Positions 49,821 through 58,960 of a stretch of 64,000 nucleotides of DNA are shown piece after piece (the first letter of the stretch is position 1; each line of letters starts with the position of its first letter). Under the pieces are notes generated by a model. The model was given only the letters and a program-made list of their open reading frames with translations, did no database searches and had not been told where the DNA came from. Source of the DNA: an uncultured Eubacteriales bacterium (GTDB lineage Bacteria > Bacillota > Clostridia > Oscillospirales > Oscillospiraceae). The stretch covers positions 1-64,000 of the forward strand of contig CASDSM010000036.1 in the NCBI GenBank assembly GCA_949283375.1, read 5' to 3'. The position numbers were made by a program, and so were the translations under genes.

Positions 49821-50075
49821 TCAGGAATTCATAAAGGTGGTGGTGCCCAGCGGTCCGTTATAGCAGACCTTGGTGCCGGGTTCGACCTCTACGGATGAAA
49901 GACAAGCTAGTCCGAAATACTGCGGATGCGCATTCGGCCCCTTATCGTCACACAGCGTGCAGGTCTCATAGCTGTATCCCAGCGCGATCCCATTTTCGCC
50001 GGAGCAGCTCGCCACGGCGGTGTCCAGCTGGAAGGGCTCCACGATCAGGTAGGGCTTGGCATAGGTTCTCTTCAT
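49821..50075 (-). CDS. Candidate Cys-rich RiPP precursor peptide
   Basis: 84 residues from ATG 50075 (AAGGAGGG 7 nt upstream). The N-terminal MKRTYAKPYLIVEPFQLD is like leaders of many clostridial peptides (Y-x-KP-x4-E). Cysteines are at 24, 39, 42, 58 and 71, with Gly, Ser and Asn-rich segments between. It is followed by kinase-like, radical SAM and PqqD genes, which is why I read it as the substrate. It starts 19 nt after the stop of the giant GH20-like gene. Confidence 0.75.
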   Translation of the reverse strand: MKRTYAKPYLIVEPFQLDTAVASCSGENGIALGYSYETCTLCDDKGPNAHPQYFGLACLSSVEVEPGTKVCYNGPLGTTTFMNS

Positions 50076-50094
50076 GCGCAATTCCCTCCTTCCT

Positions 50095-53000
50095 TTAGAG
50101 CAGGGTGACCCGGACGGCAACCGTCTGGGTGCTGACGACGGTTCCACCATCGGCCCCCGTCAGGGAGACCACGAAATTGGTGTTGCCGATCAGCCTGTAG
50201 GTGTACGGCTTGAGCTGGAGGGTGTAGGTGAACGTGCCATCACTGTTCGCCTTGCCCTCGCTGACGGTCAGCGCGTTGAGGGCGCCGCCGCCCACCGTGT
50301 AGGTACGGCTGCCCGCCTTGACGGTGAAGGTCTGGCCAGTGGCAAGCTGCTTACTGGTGGTGACCTCCATGGTCATGGTCCGGCCATAGCGGACGCGGTT
50401 GGTGGTCACGGTCACGCCGTTCTCCTGAATGGTGGCCTCAGTCGTTGCCGGCTCAGACGGAGTAGCTCCCTCGGCGACCGCCTTGGTGTACTTAAACTCG
50501 GCGGTGGAGGGGGTGGCGAAGGTGGCCTTCACGTCGGTGATGGAGAGGATGCCGTCGCCGCTGGCCTTGGAGATGTAGACGGTGTACTGATACCTGCCGC
50601 CATCATTCCCCGCCACACCGAGGTTCTCCAGCTTGTAGTTCATGGCGGTGGCGGTGGCGATGCTGGCCGTATTCGATTCTCCGTTCACGCTGACGCTCAT
50701 GGTGACAGACTTGCCGTCCGCGCTCTTGGCGCCGATCTGGAGCGTGGCAACCTTAGAGCTGGTTTCCAGAATGAAGCCGATCACGGAGCCCGTGCTGTTC
50801 AGATAGGCCTCGTTGTTGGGGCCGACCAGGGTGTAGTCGATGACGCCGCCATTGTCCTCCACGGAGCCCGCATTGATGTAGAGGACGCCGTTGCCGCTAT
50901 CGCTTACGCTGTTGTAGGTCTCAGCGTCAATGATGGCGTTGCGGAGCTTCAGGCGAACCGCGTTGGCCTCGTTGTCCGTCTGGTACTGGGTGCCCTCGGC
51001 GGTCAGCGGGTTGTAAATCTGCACCGCATCAATGACGTGGTAGCCGCCCTGGCTCAGAGCCGGATAAGCCGTATTCGTATACTCCGCAAAGGCGGTGACT
51101 GTGACCGTATAGGTGTCATAGGCCAGGTCCTTCACGGTGTAGACCGGAATCTGATACAGCGTCTCATTGCCCGTGTTCAGGACGGAGGTGTTCTTCACCA
51201 TCGTGCCGGAATCGTTCACGACCTTGATGGACAGCAGGCCATTGGTCTTACCCGTCTGGCTGTAGAGGTCAAAGCCGGTGCCGGTGAAGGTGAAGGTGGC
51301 CGTCTGGCTGTCCCCCTTCTCAGCAATGTTGACCGTATGCGCCGAGCCGTTGGAGTAGTTGCTAAAGCTTGAGTAAGCGCTGTCGTAGCCGTACGGCGTG
51401 GTGTTGTAGGTCTGGGTGCTGTCGGCAGTGTTGCCCGTGGTAGTCCAGCCGTCAGAGTAGGTAATCAGGCCGCAGTCGTCCTCGTAGTAGACGGTGGTGG
51501 CGGGGATTACACGGAGATATGTCGTGGTGGTTGACCCCGCATCGGTGTCACTGAATGTTGCGGTCAGCTCCACGTCATCCATTCTGGGGCTCATGGTGTT
51601 GGGCGTGTAGGTGACCGATTTATCAGCGTTGACCGTCACCGTGCCGTAGCGAGCCGTGCCAGCGGTAACTGTGGTGGCATTTTGCAGGGCAAGCTCACTA
51701 GCCGGTACCGTGATGGGCAGGCCATAGTCATAGACCACCGTATGAGTGTCCTCAAACTCATAGTACAGATAGACATCCTTGCCGTCTTCACTACGCGTCA
51801 CCCCTACGCAGGTATAGTCACGGTCGGCATAGGCGTAGGAGAGCTCGGTCAAGGTCGAAAGGTCAGAGGAGACGGTCTGCTCACGGTTATTGCTGTTGAT
51901 CACAGTGCCGTTGAGCAGATCGCCCTTCCAGGGGTCAGACAGAGCGATATTCTCATTAAAGACTGTGCCGGAATTTACAGCAATGTTGTAATTATAGAAC
52001 TCATAGTTCTCAGTTCTGTCAATATAGTGGACCGTCAGAGAGTCCTCCGTGACCTTGGCCCGGAGATAATAGGTGACGCGCATGCCCTGAAGATTGTAGA
52101 TCTCAATGGCCTGAAGATCCGGGCTCCCGCCAATGACGCAGGAATAAGTGCCGGAAATACTGGTCCATGCCTCCATGCCGCTGTTGTCCAGGTCCTCCTG
52201 CGTGGCCGCCCAGGCGACTGTCTCCGTGCCGTCGTAGCTATAGCGCTGAGTGCTCGCGGTATCACTTCCAAAGTCGGCCCTGTCATCGTCGCTGGTGGGC
52301 GTCAGCGTGATGAGGTAAATCTCATACTCCGCCGTCTCCAGAGCACGAATCGGCTTGAGGGTACGGTATGGTCCCACACCGTCGCAGTGATAGAGCAGTG
52401 TCTTTTCCGTGCTAAAGCTATCGGGCACGCGCTCGCCGCTGGGATAACGCACCGCGAAGTCAAGACGGACGTACTTGCCATCCAGCCAAGAGGCGCCGCT
52501 CCACTCATCTCGCTCTACGCCGTAGTCCACGAAGACGGTGGTCACCTCATCGGTAACTTCAGACACCTGCATGTAGTAGGCCACAATCTGATCGTCGCTT
52601 CGCACTCGCGTCCATTCTTCGCCATCCGCAGAGTACCACCAGGCTCCCTGCCAATAACGGATATGGGTGATATCGGTGCCGTGCTCGTCGGTGCACATAT
52701 CGACACCATCATCGCCCGCAGTGTACTGGTGGTATCCATCTGGAAGTCTTCTGGCCTTCCAGTAGACCGTCTCATAGCCATCGCCAGCCTTAACGGCATC
52801 CTCCGGAACCAACGCGCTGATGACGACGCCGTCCTCACCATACGCTGTCTGAGCGCTAATCGCAGTGCGCTGGTTGCCATTGGCATCATTGACATGAGCG
52901 TTGGTAATCCAATACTCAATGGTCAGCGGATCAACCTGGCTCAGGTCCTCTGCCACCACATTGACCGTAAACACCTGATCGCCCAGGGTGACGGTGGTAA

Positions 53001-55314
53001 TCTTGCCGGCGGCATCCGCGGCCGCGGTGAAGGTCACCGTGGTGGAGGCGGGGACAGGTTCGGTAGTGCCGGAAATCTGATAAACATCAATGCTGGGGGA
53101 GCGCCAATCCGGCCAGCTGGTTTCATCAGAGCCGCATTCCACCACATTAGTGATAGAATCAGTCGTAGAATAACCCCAGCTATAGTAGTATGTTCTCCAT
53201 GAACGGCTTCTCTGCGCATAGAGCGGATAATAGTTGCCGTCACTTGTCCGGTAATAATAGCCAGTCGCTCGCCAGCTACCGTTGCTATCGCTGCGAATTA
53301 GATCATCGTAGGAGACATCGACCTCTGCATAGGTCGTGCCGCCCTCCACCGCGTCGTTGCCGGTCACCGTGACGTTAGTGACAATGCTCGTGTCCTCAAT
53401 CACGGCGGTTTCGCCGCTGTAATTCACGTTCTCGATGGTCTCAGTGGCCGTGCCGCCCGCGGTAACCGTAATGGTGATGGGGTCGCTCAGCAGCACAATG
53501 CCGGCCTCGGAGAAGTGCGGGCAGGTAAAGGTGAAGGTGCTGTTGTCCTCACTCAGCGTGCCGTTGATCAGCGTATAGGTGCCGTCTTCTTCCTGCACAA
53601 ATCCCTTAACCGTCTTGTCCGTCAAATCCCACTCCTCAGGGACAGGGATGGCGACGGTGGCAGAGCCGGTGTAGCTGCCATCGGCAGTGGTGGGAGTGAT
53701 GCTGTAGGCGACAACCTCAGCCGCGCCCGCGATCGTGGGAACATTCTCCGTAATCTGAACAGCCGTCACGCCAGTCAGGCCGGGGGCGGTCACGCGGACG
53801 TTGGTAGTCGTATCCGTCACGGTGGCCGGTTCCGTCTCGGTCTCGCCGCCGCCGGTGGTGCCAGCGATGGCCTTGCCAAAGGCGGTGATGGTGGCGGCGG
53901 TGTCGGCTACCACACTGTCAGCGGTGTCAGCGCCGGGCACGTCGCACCAGATGCAGAACATCGCGCCGGCGGGGTTGGAGATGGTGTCGCCCATGAAGGC
54001 AGTGGCCTTAAAGCCGGAGGCCTTCTCGGCCGAGCACTGGGCGTCAGTCTTCCCCAGCACCCAATAGTAGTCGCCATGGGTGTTGATCATCTGGAAGCCC
54101 TGCTCTGCCAGGAAGGAGGCGGAGGCCACCTCGTAGCCGATCCAGCCGGAGGACCAGTAGGCGATCAGGATATCCTTGCCGATGGGGTAGGTGGTATCAC
54201 TATTATAGTAGATACCGTCGTTGAAAGCCATGGGGGTCATCCCAGCGTCCTTCACCATCGCGGCCAGCTCGTTGACATAGGTTACAAATGCGCCATATTC
54301 ACCATCCTGTTGCAGCTGGCCAAAGCCCATGCCGCCGTGCGAGTACGACAGATCGTTGGCGTACTCGTCCGCGCCGATGTTGAAGATGGTGCAGCCTTTC
54401 TCGGCAAAGTAATCGATGTACTTCTTCACCAGCGCCTGGGTGAAGGCCACAGCCGTCTCGTTGGTGACGTCAATCGTTCTATCCGAATAGTCGCCCGCAT
54501 ACTGGTAAGCGAGATTTTCCCCAGTGAGCGCTTCCGCAGCGTCGAGGATCGCGTCCATATGGCCCGGGGTGTTGAGCAGCGGGATAATCTCCATGTCGTT
54601 TTCCTTGGCATAGGCGATGATCTCGTCCATCTCGTCCTGGGTCAGCTCGTTCTTGTCACCGGCGTCATAATAAGCCTCGTTGGCAGCCTGGATGGCGGCG
54701 GTCACCTTTTCACTAGTGTAGGTGACCGACTGAGTGGTGGTAACAGGCTCAGCGGCCGGGGTGCTTCTGCTGGAAGCGGTGGGCACGGCAGAGGTCTCCT
54801 CCGCGGGCTCCTCTTCCGCGGGAATCTCCTCTTCGGCAGGCTCCCCGGCGGGCGTCTCCTCCTCAGAGGGTTCTTCCTCGGCAGGCTCCTCAGCGGCGGT
54901 CTCCTCCTCAGAGGGCTCCTCAGCCGGGACCTCCGCCTCGGGCTCTTCCACGGGTGTCTCCTCCGCGGGCTCCTCGCTCTCGGTCACGGGCTCGTCAGCG
55001 GCCTGCTCATCGACGTCATAGGTGGTGACCGTCTGCTCCACCTCAATGGACATGTCGTTGAGCAGGAAACGCAGGCCGTCGTTGCCGAACGCCAGCTCCA
55101 GATAGTTAAAGCCGGCATCCGAGGCGGTGTCAATGATGCTCTTGATGTTGTCCACGCTGAAGTACTTGCGGCCGCTGTCCAGGTGGACGATGCGGTAGTC
55201 AAGCTCAGACGAGGTGCTGTTCCCCGTGGCCATGGCGGACATGGGCAGGAGGGTCAGCGTCATCACCAGTGCGAGCACGAGTGACAGCAGTCTGTGTTTG
55301 AATCTCCTCTCCAT
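50095..55314 (-). CDS. Large secreted protein with GH20-like glycosidase domain
   Basis: 1,739 residues. Signal peptide to about residue 30 (ALVMTLTLLPMSAMA). A GH20 beta-N-acetylhexosaminidase/lacto-N-biosidase-like domain starts at residue 39 (YRIVHLDSGRKYFS), is broken by an acidic Pro/Glu/Ala insert (about 95-195), and continues to about 470. The catalytic Asp-Glu pair is D316-E317 in FNIGADEY, with GHMD at 251-254. The remaining 1,250 residues are beta-rich, Thr/Ser/Tyr-rich modules resembling Ig-like or carbohydrate-binding repeats. No LPXTG or S-layer anchor is seen. The role inferred is host or dietary glycan cleavage at the cell surface. Confidence 0.85.
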   Translation of the reverse strand: MERRFKHRLLSLVLALVMTLTLLPMSAMATGNSTSSELDYRIVHLDSGRKYFSVDNIKSIIDTASDAGFNYLELAFGNDGLRFLLNDMSIEVEQTVTTYDVDEQAADEPVTESEEPAEETPVEEPEAEVPAEEPSEEETAAEEPAEEEPSEEETPAGEPAEEEIPAEEEPAEETSAVPTASSRSTPAAEPVTTTQSVTYTSEKVTAAIQAANEAYYDAGDKNELTQDEMDEIIAYAKENDMEIIPLLNTPGHMDAILDAAEALTGENLAYQYAGDYSDRTIDVTNETAVAFTQALVKKYIDYFAEKGCTIFNIGADEYANDLSYSHGGMGFGQLQQDGEYGAFVTYVNELAAMVKDAGMTPMAFNDGIYYNSDTTYPIGKDILIAYWSSGWIGYEVASASFLAEQGFQMINTHGDYYWVLGKTDAQCSAEKASGFKATAFMGDTISNPAGAMFCIWCDVPGADTADSVVADTAATITAFGKAIAGTTGGGETETEPATVTDTTTNVRVTAPGLTGVTAVQITENVPTIAGAAEVVAYSITPTTADGSYTGSATVAIPVPEEWDLTDKTVKGFVQEEDGTYTLINGTLSEDNSTFTFTCPHFSEAGIVLLSDPITITVTAGGTATETIENVNYSGETAVIEDTSIVTNVTVTGNDAVEGGTTYAEVDVSYDDLIRSDSNGSWRATGYYYRTSDGNYYPLYAQRSRSWRTYYYSWGYSTTDSITNVVECGSDETSWPDWRSPSIDVYQISGTTEPVPASTTVTFTAAADAAGKITTVTLGDQVFTVNVVAEDLSQVDPLTIEYWITNAHVNDANGNQRTAISAQTAYGEDGVVISALVPEDAVKAGDGYETVYWKARRLPDGYHQYTAGDDGVDMCTDEHGTDITHIRYWQGAWWYSADGEEWTRVRSDDQIVAYYMQVSEVTDEVTTVFVDYGVERDEWSGASWLDGKYVRLDFAVRYPSGERVPDSFSTEKTLLYHCDGVGPYRTLKPIRALETAEYEIYLITLTPTSDDDRADFGSDTASTQRYSYDGTETVAWAATQEDLDNSGMEAWTSISGTYSCVIGGSPDLQAIEIYNLQGMRVTYYLRAKVTEDSLTVHYIDRTENYEFYNYNIAVNSGTVFNENIALSDPWKGDLLNGTVINSNNREQTVSSDLSTLTELSYAYADRDYTCVGVTRSEDGKDVYLYYEFEDTHTVVYDYGLPITVPASELALQNATTVTAGTARYGTVTVNADKSVTYTPNTMSPRMDDVELTATFSDTDAGSTTTTYLRVIPATTVYYEDDCGLITYSDGWTTTGNTADSTQTYNTTPYGYDSAYSSFSNYSNGSAHTVNIAEKGDSQTATFTFTGTGFDLYSQTGKTNGLLSIKVVNDSGTMVKNTSVLNTGNETLYQIPVYTVKDLAYDTYTVTVTAFAEYTNTAYPALSQGGYHVIDAVQIYNPLTAEGTQYQTDNEANAVRLKLRNAIIDAETYNSVSDSGNGVLYINAGSVEDNGGVIDYTLVGPNNEAYLNSTGSVIGFILETSSKVATLQIGAKSADGKSVTMSVSVNGESNTASIATATAMNYKLENLGVAGNDGGRYQYTVYISKASGDGILSITDVKATFATPSTAEFKYTKAVAEGATPSEPATTEATIQENGVTVTTNRVRYGRTMTMEVTTSKQLATGQTFTVKAGSRTYTVGGGALNALTVSEGKANSDGTFTYTLQLKPYTYRLIGNTNFVVSLTGADGGTVVSTQTVAVRVTLL
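54790..54996 (-). repeat. Low-complexity acidic repeat within the GH20 domain
   Basis: Encodes residues about 107-175, built from imperfect EEPAEE / EEETPA units (Glu, Pro, Ala). It sits between the first and second parts of the GH20 barrel, where family members normally have a short loop. Confidence 0.85.
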
Positions 55315-55396
55315 ACACTTCTACTCCTCTCAGGAAAGAATGGATTTATAAGTAACAGACTGTAACGGCCTGCTTACCTATCGTGGTCAGGGTTAT

Positions 55397-55447
55397 TTTC
55401 CTGTCAAAGGTACTTTGACAGGAAAGCGCAAATGTGCACATTTGCGC
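55397..55447 (-). promoter_or_regulatory. Two adjacent perfect palindromes in the leader of the giant gene
   Basis: TTTCCTGTCAAAG-GTA-CTTTGACAGGAAA (55397-55425) is directly followed by the 22-bp palindrome GCGCAAATGTG/CACATTTGCGC (55426-55447). Both lie in the predicted 177-nt leader downstream of the promoter. They can form two back-to-back stems, or could be operator sites. No U-tract follows, so they are not ordinary terminators. Confidence 0.7.
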
Positions 55448-55497
55448 GGCGCCGGGGGTGGCGCAATTTTGCCCATACTCTGCCCCAAGTTAGGCTT

Positions 55498-55526
55498 ATT
55501 ATAGCCCCCGGAATTTGTGATGTCAA
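55498..55526 (-). promoter_or_regulatory. Consensus sigma-A promoter of the giant GH20-like gene
   Basis: Minus-strand TTGACA (complement of 55521-55526), 17 nt, TATAAT (complement of 55498-55503): a perfect consensus, like the hydrogenase promoter. It may also drive the downstream RiPP genes. Confidence 0.85.
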
Positions 55527-56139
55527 GAATTTCCAGAGATTATCTCCCGATTTTCTCGCCGTCCGGCGGGGCGGTCCGGGCGGGCGGGCTGCCGCCAAAC
55601 CGCCCTCAAAACAAACGATCGTCCGGTTTCGGGCGGCAATTCTGCGGCAAGGGAAGGAAATCAGGCGGCAAATCGCATGAAAAAGCCTGTGAATCGCCGT
55701 TTTTGGCGATGGAATGGCCCGGTTTCCGGCGCCCGTGCTTCGCAGTGCTTTCCGGAGCCGCTTTCTATGGACCATGTCAGGCGTTTCTGTCGTAATATGG
55801 AATAAAGCAATACTTTATGTAGACTTATGTGTTCCGGATTTATGCCGGACTGCCGCACCACCGGATGAGGGTGGCATATCTATCGCCTTTTCGCCGTTCC
55901 GGGAGAAATGCGCGCAGACCGCCAACGGCGCTTCCGCTCCGTTTTCATACAGAACGCAACGAGAAGGCTCCGAACAACGCCAGACGGCCCCGGCAGGAAT
56001 CACCCGCCGGGGCCGTCTGGTTGAGAGAGAAAAGAGAGAAGAGAGAGAATGTCAATGCTTGCTGTCCCTGACAGTGAGCAGTATAGCACAGTCTCTCTCC
56101 GAATGCGTGACCATTCTGCGTCCATTTCGCAAACAAAGT
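55527..56139. other. Intergenic region without a supportable gene
   Basis: About 610 bp. It holds a 15-bp GC-rich hairpin (CCAGACGGCCCCGGC at 55981-55995 with its complement around 56007-56021), a purine tract (about 56023-56049), and a minus-strand TATACT near 56083. These could delimit a small RNA, but there is no evidence beyond the hairpin. No ORF here has a ribosome site and a plausible protein. Confidence 0.5.
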
Positions 56140-56152
56140 GTGAACAAACACA

Positions 56153-56181
56153 AAGCCGCAGACTGCGTCAGTCTGCGGCTT
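56153..56181 (-). terminator. Terminator of tRNA-Ala
   Basis: A 13-bp stem (56153-56165 with 56169-56181) with a 3-nt loop, then a T-rich stretch (TGTGTTTGTTC) on the minus strand. Confidence 0.88.
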
Positions 56182-56189
56182 CTGCCAGA

Positions 56190-56263
56190 TGGACCCGAAG
56201 GGGATCGAACCCTCGAACCTCACGGATGCGAACCGTGCGCTCTCCCAGCTGAGCTACGGGCCC
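56190..56263 (-). tRNA. tRNA-Ala(CGC)
   Basis: Acceptor GGGCCCG (5' end 56263) pairs with CGGGTCC with one G-U; discriminator A. Anticodon stem CACGG/CCGTG around loop TTCGCAT gives anticodon CGC, reading GCG. D arm AGCTCAGCTGGGAGAGC and T loop GGTTCGATCC are intact. CCA is not encoded. Confidence 0.96.
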
Positions 56264-56294
56264 GTATACGCTGCCGGAAATCGGCAACGGTATT

Positions 56295-56322
56295 ATTATA
56301 GCAGACTTTCGGGGAATGTAAA
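56295..56322 (-). promoter_or_regulatory. Promoter of tRNA-Ala
   Basis: Minus-strand TTTACA (complement of 56317-56322), 16 nt, TATAAT (complement of 56295-56300), about 32 nt before the tRNA 5' end. Confidence 0.7.
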
Positions 56323-56385
56323 GAGTTTTTTTGAGAAAATTTCTGTCCGGGCCAGGAGACCGGCCCGGACAGGGGGGATCGCCCG

Positions 56386-58218
56386 TCACTCCACGGTGAC
56401 GCTCTTGGCGAGGTTGCGCGGCTTGTCGATGTCGCAGCCGCGCATCAGCGCGACATAGTAGGCAAAGAGCTGCAGCGGCACGATGGCCAGCGAGGGGAGA
56501 AACATGAGGTCGGTGTCCGGGATGACGATGAGGGAGTCGGCGTGCTTTGCCATCTCCTCCGCTCTGGAGCGGGTGGTGAGGCCGAGCACCCGCGCGCCGC
56601 GGGACTTGACCTCGACGACGTTGCTCACGTCCTTGTCAAAGAGCGGCGCGTAGCTCGCCAGGGCGACCACCAGCGTCCCATCCTCGATCAGGGAGATGGT
56701 GCCGTGCTTGAGCTCGCCGGCGGCGTAGGCCTCGGAGTGGATGTAGGAGATCTCCTTGAGCTTGAGCGAGCCCTCCAGCCCCATCGCATAGTCCAGATTG
56801 CGGCCCATGAAGAAGATGGACTCGTGGTTGAAATAGAGGGAGGCGTAGTACTGGATCTCCTCCGTATGGCGCAGGATCTCGGCGATTTTGTCCGGGATGC
56901 GCAGCATCTCGCCGAGCAGCTCCGCCTCCCGCTCCGGCGTGAGGCGGCCGAGCAGGCGGGCCGTCCAGATGCCGAAGAGCATCAGCACCGCCAGCTGGGT
57001 GGAGTAGGCCTTGGTAGTCGCCACGGCGATCTCCGGCCCCGCCCAGGTATAGAGGACGTAGTCCGCCTCCTTGGCGATCGAGCTGCCCACCACGTTCACG
57101 ATGGCGAGCGTCTTCGCCCCCAGCCGCCTGGCCTCGCGGAGGGCGGCCATCGTGTCCAGCGTCTCGCCGGACTGGCTGATGACGATGACCAGGGAGTTCT
57201 CGTCCACCAGGGGGTTGGAGTAGCGGAACTCAGAGGCGAGGACCACCTCCACCGGCTTGCGCAGCAGCTGCTCGAGCTGGTACTTGCCCACCACACCGAC
57301 ATGGTAGGACGAGCCGCAGGCGACGATGTAGAGCCGGGAGAGGCTCTGCAGGAAGTCCGCATCCAGGCCGAGGCCGTCGAGCACCACCTGTCCGTTCTGG
57401 ATATGGGGGGCGATCGCCTTGCGCACCGCCTCCGGCTGCTCCATGATCTCCTTGAACATGAAGTGCTCATAGCCGCCCTTCTCCGCGTCCGCGATATCCC
57501 AGTCCACCGTGCTGCGCTCCTTCTCCACCGGCTGGAGGAGGGCGTCATAGACCTGGATGCCGTCGCGGGTGAGGATGGCGAGTTCACCGTCCTCCATATA
57601 GCTCACCGTCTTGGTGTACTTGATGAGGGCGGTCACGTCGCTGGCGAGGAAGTTGCAGCCCTCGCCGTAGCCGAGGACGAGGGGGCTGTCCTTGCGCGCG
57701 GCGATAAGCTGGCCGGGATGGTCCGAGCAGAGGATACCGAGGGCATAGGAGCCCTCGATCCGGTGCAGGACCTTGAAGGTGGCCTCCACCAGGTCGCCCT
57801 GGTAGTAGTAGTCCAGCAGCTGGGCGACCACCTCGGTGTCCGTGTCCGAGTGGAAGACCACGCCCTGACTTTGCAGGTACTCCTTGATCTCCATATAGTT
57901 CTCAATGATGCCGTTGTGCACCACCGCGATGCGGCCGGAATTGCTCAGATGGGGGTGAGAGTTGGCATCCGAGGGTTCGCCGTGCGTCGCCCAGCGGGTG
58001 TGGCCGACGCCCACCGTCCCCTCCAGCTTCGCCCCGCCGTCCACCAGGTCGGAGAGCACGGCAAGGCGCCCCTTTGCCTTGACCAGCTGAAGGCCCTGCT
58101 GCTCCCCGAAGACCGCCAGACCGGCGGAGTCATAGCCGCGGTATTCCAGGCGGCGTAAGCCGTCGAGCAGGACGGGCGCGGCCTGCTCACCGCCGATAAA
58201 ACCGACAATTCCACACAT
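56386..58218 (-). CDS. glmS: Glutamine--fructose-6-phosphate aminotransferase (isomerizing)
   Basis: 610 residues. The N-terminal glutaminase domain starts MCGIVGFIGG with nucleophile Cys2. Two SIS isomerase domains follow (SQSGETLDT near residue 350; C-terminal AKSVTVE). It makes glucosamine-6-phosphate for cell-wall synthesis. Only 95 nt separate it from the upp stop, so there is no room for a glmS ribozyme upstream. Confidence 0.97.
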   Translation of the reverse strand: MCGIVGFIGGEQAAPVLLDGLRRLEYRGYDSAGLAVFGEQQGLQLVKAKGRLAVLSDLVDGGAKLEGTVGVGHTRWATHGEPSDANSHPHLSNSGRIAVVHNGIIENYMEIKEYLQSQGVVFHSDTDTEVVAQLLDYYYQGDLVEATFKVLHRIEGSYALGILCSDHPGQLIAARKDSPLVLGYGEGCNFLASDVTALIKYTKTVSYMEDGELAILTRDGIQVYDALLQPVEKERSTVDWDIADAEKGGYEHFMFKEIMEQPEAVRKAIAPHIQNGQVVLDGLGLDADFLQSLSRLYIVACGSSYHVGVVGKYQLEQLLRKPVEVVLASEFRYSNPLVDENSLVIVISQSGETLDTMAALREARRLGAKTLAIVNVVGSSIAKEADYVLYTWAGPEIAVATTKAYSTQLAVLMLFGIWTARLLGRLTPEREAELLGEMLRIPDKIAEILRHTEEIQYYASLYFNHESIFFMGRNLDYAMGLEGSLKLKEISYIHSEAYAAGELKHGTISLIEDGTLVVALASYAPLFDKDVSNVVEVKSRGARVLGLTTRSRAEEMAKHADSLIVIPDTDLMFLPSLAIVPLQLFAYYVALMRGCDIDKPRNLAKSVTVE

Positions 58219-58252
58219 AGGTATTCCTCCCAGCTTGTGGTACTGACCGGAA

Positions 58253-58290
58253 AAGAGCAGGGTGGCAGCGCTTTGCCGTTCCCTGCTCTT
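58253..58290 (-). terminator. Terminator after upp
   Basis: AAGAGCAGGG (58253-58262) pairs with CCCTGCTCTT (58281-58290), with an inner GGCA/TGCC stem, followed by TT on the minus strand. It separates upp from glmS. Confidence 0.75.
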
Positions 58291-58313
58291 CTCCCTTGAA
58301 TATCAGGTACGCA

Positions 58314-58946
58314 TTACTTGGTGCCGAAGATCCGGTCTCCGGCGTCGCCCAGACCAGGGACGATGTAGCCGTGGTCGTTCAGGCACTCGTCCACCGCAGC
58401 GACGTAGATATCCACGTCGGGATGCTCGCGGCGCATCCGCTCGATGCCCTCCGGGGCGGCGAGGATGTTCATCATCTTGATGTGGCGGCAGCCGTAGCCC
58501 TTAAGGAACTGGGCCGCGGCGCTGGCCGAGCCGCCGGTGGCGAGCATGGGATCGACAATGATCGCCTCACGCTCGGAGATATCGGGCGGCATCTTGCAGT
58601 AGTACTCCACCGGGGCGAAGGTGTCCGGGTCGCGGTAGAGGCCGATGTGGCCCACCTTGGCCGAGGGGAGGATGGAGAGCATCCCGTCCACCATGCCGAG
58701 CCCGGCGCGGAGAATGGGGACGATCGCCACCTTCTTGCCCGCCAGCGTCTTGCACTGGGCGACGCCCACCGGAGTCTTCACCTCGATGTCGCGCGTGGGC
58801 ATGTCGCGCGTGGCCTCATAGCACATCAGCGCGGCGATCTCGCCGGTGACGGCGCGGAACTCCCGCGTGCCCGTCCGCTCGTCGCGGAGGATCGCCAGCT
58901 TATGGTGGATCAGCGGATGGTCGAAAATATGAACGTGATCGGTCAT
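58314..58946 (-). CDS. upp: Uracil phosphoribosyltransferase
   Basis: 210 residues from ATG 58946 (AAAGGGGAG upstream). The PRPP loop [11 protein letters not shown] and the family ends '[15 protein letters not shown]' are diagnostic. It salvages uracil to UMP. It lies 14 nt after tsaB in the same orientation, so likely co-transcribed. Confidence 0.97.
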   Translation of the reverse strand: MTDHVHIFDHPLIHHKLAILRDERTGTREFRAVTGEIAALMCYEATRDMPTRDIEVKTPVGVAQCKTLAGKKVAIVPILRAGLGMVDGMLSILPSAKVGHIGLYRDPDTFAPVEYYCKMPPDISEREAIIVDPMLATGGSASAAAQFLKGYGCRHIKMMNILAAPEGIERMRREHPDVDIYVAAVDECLNDHGYIVPGLGDAGDRIFGTK

Positions 58947-58960
58947 GTCGGACTCCCCTT

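Noticed and set aside
55981-56090. Small RNA gene next to tRNA-Ala
   Set aside because: A hairpin and a weak -10 are present, but there is no good -35, no U-tract and no match to 6S, SRP, tmRNA or RNase P features that I can recognise.
58219-58313. glmS ribozyme
   Set aside because: The gap upstream of glmS is only 95 nt and contains the upp terminator. There is no room for the roughly 150-nt core and no conserved pseudoknot sequence is seen.
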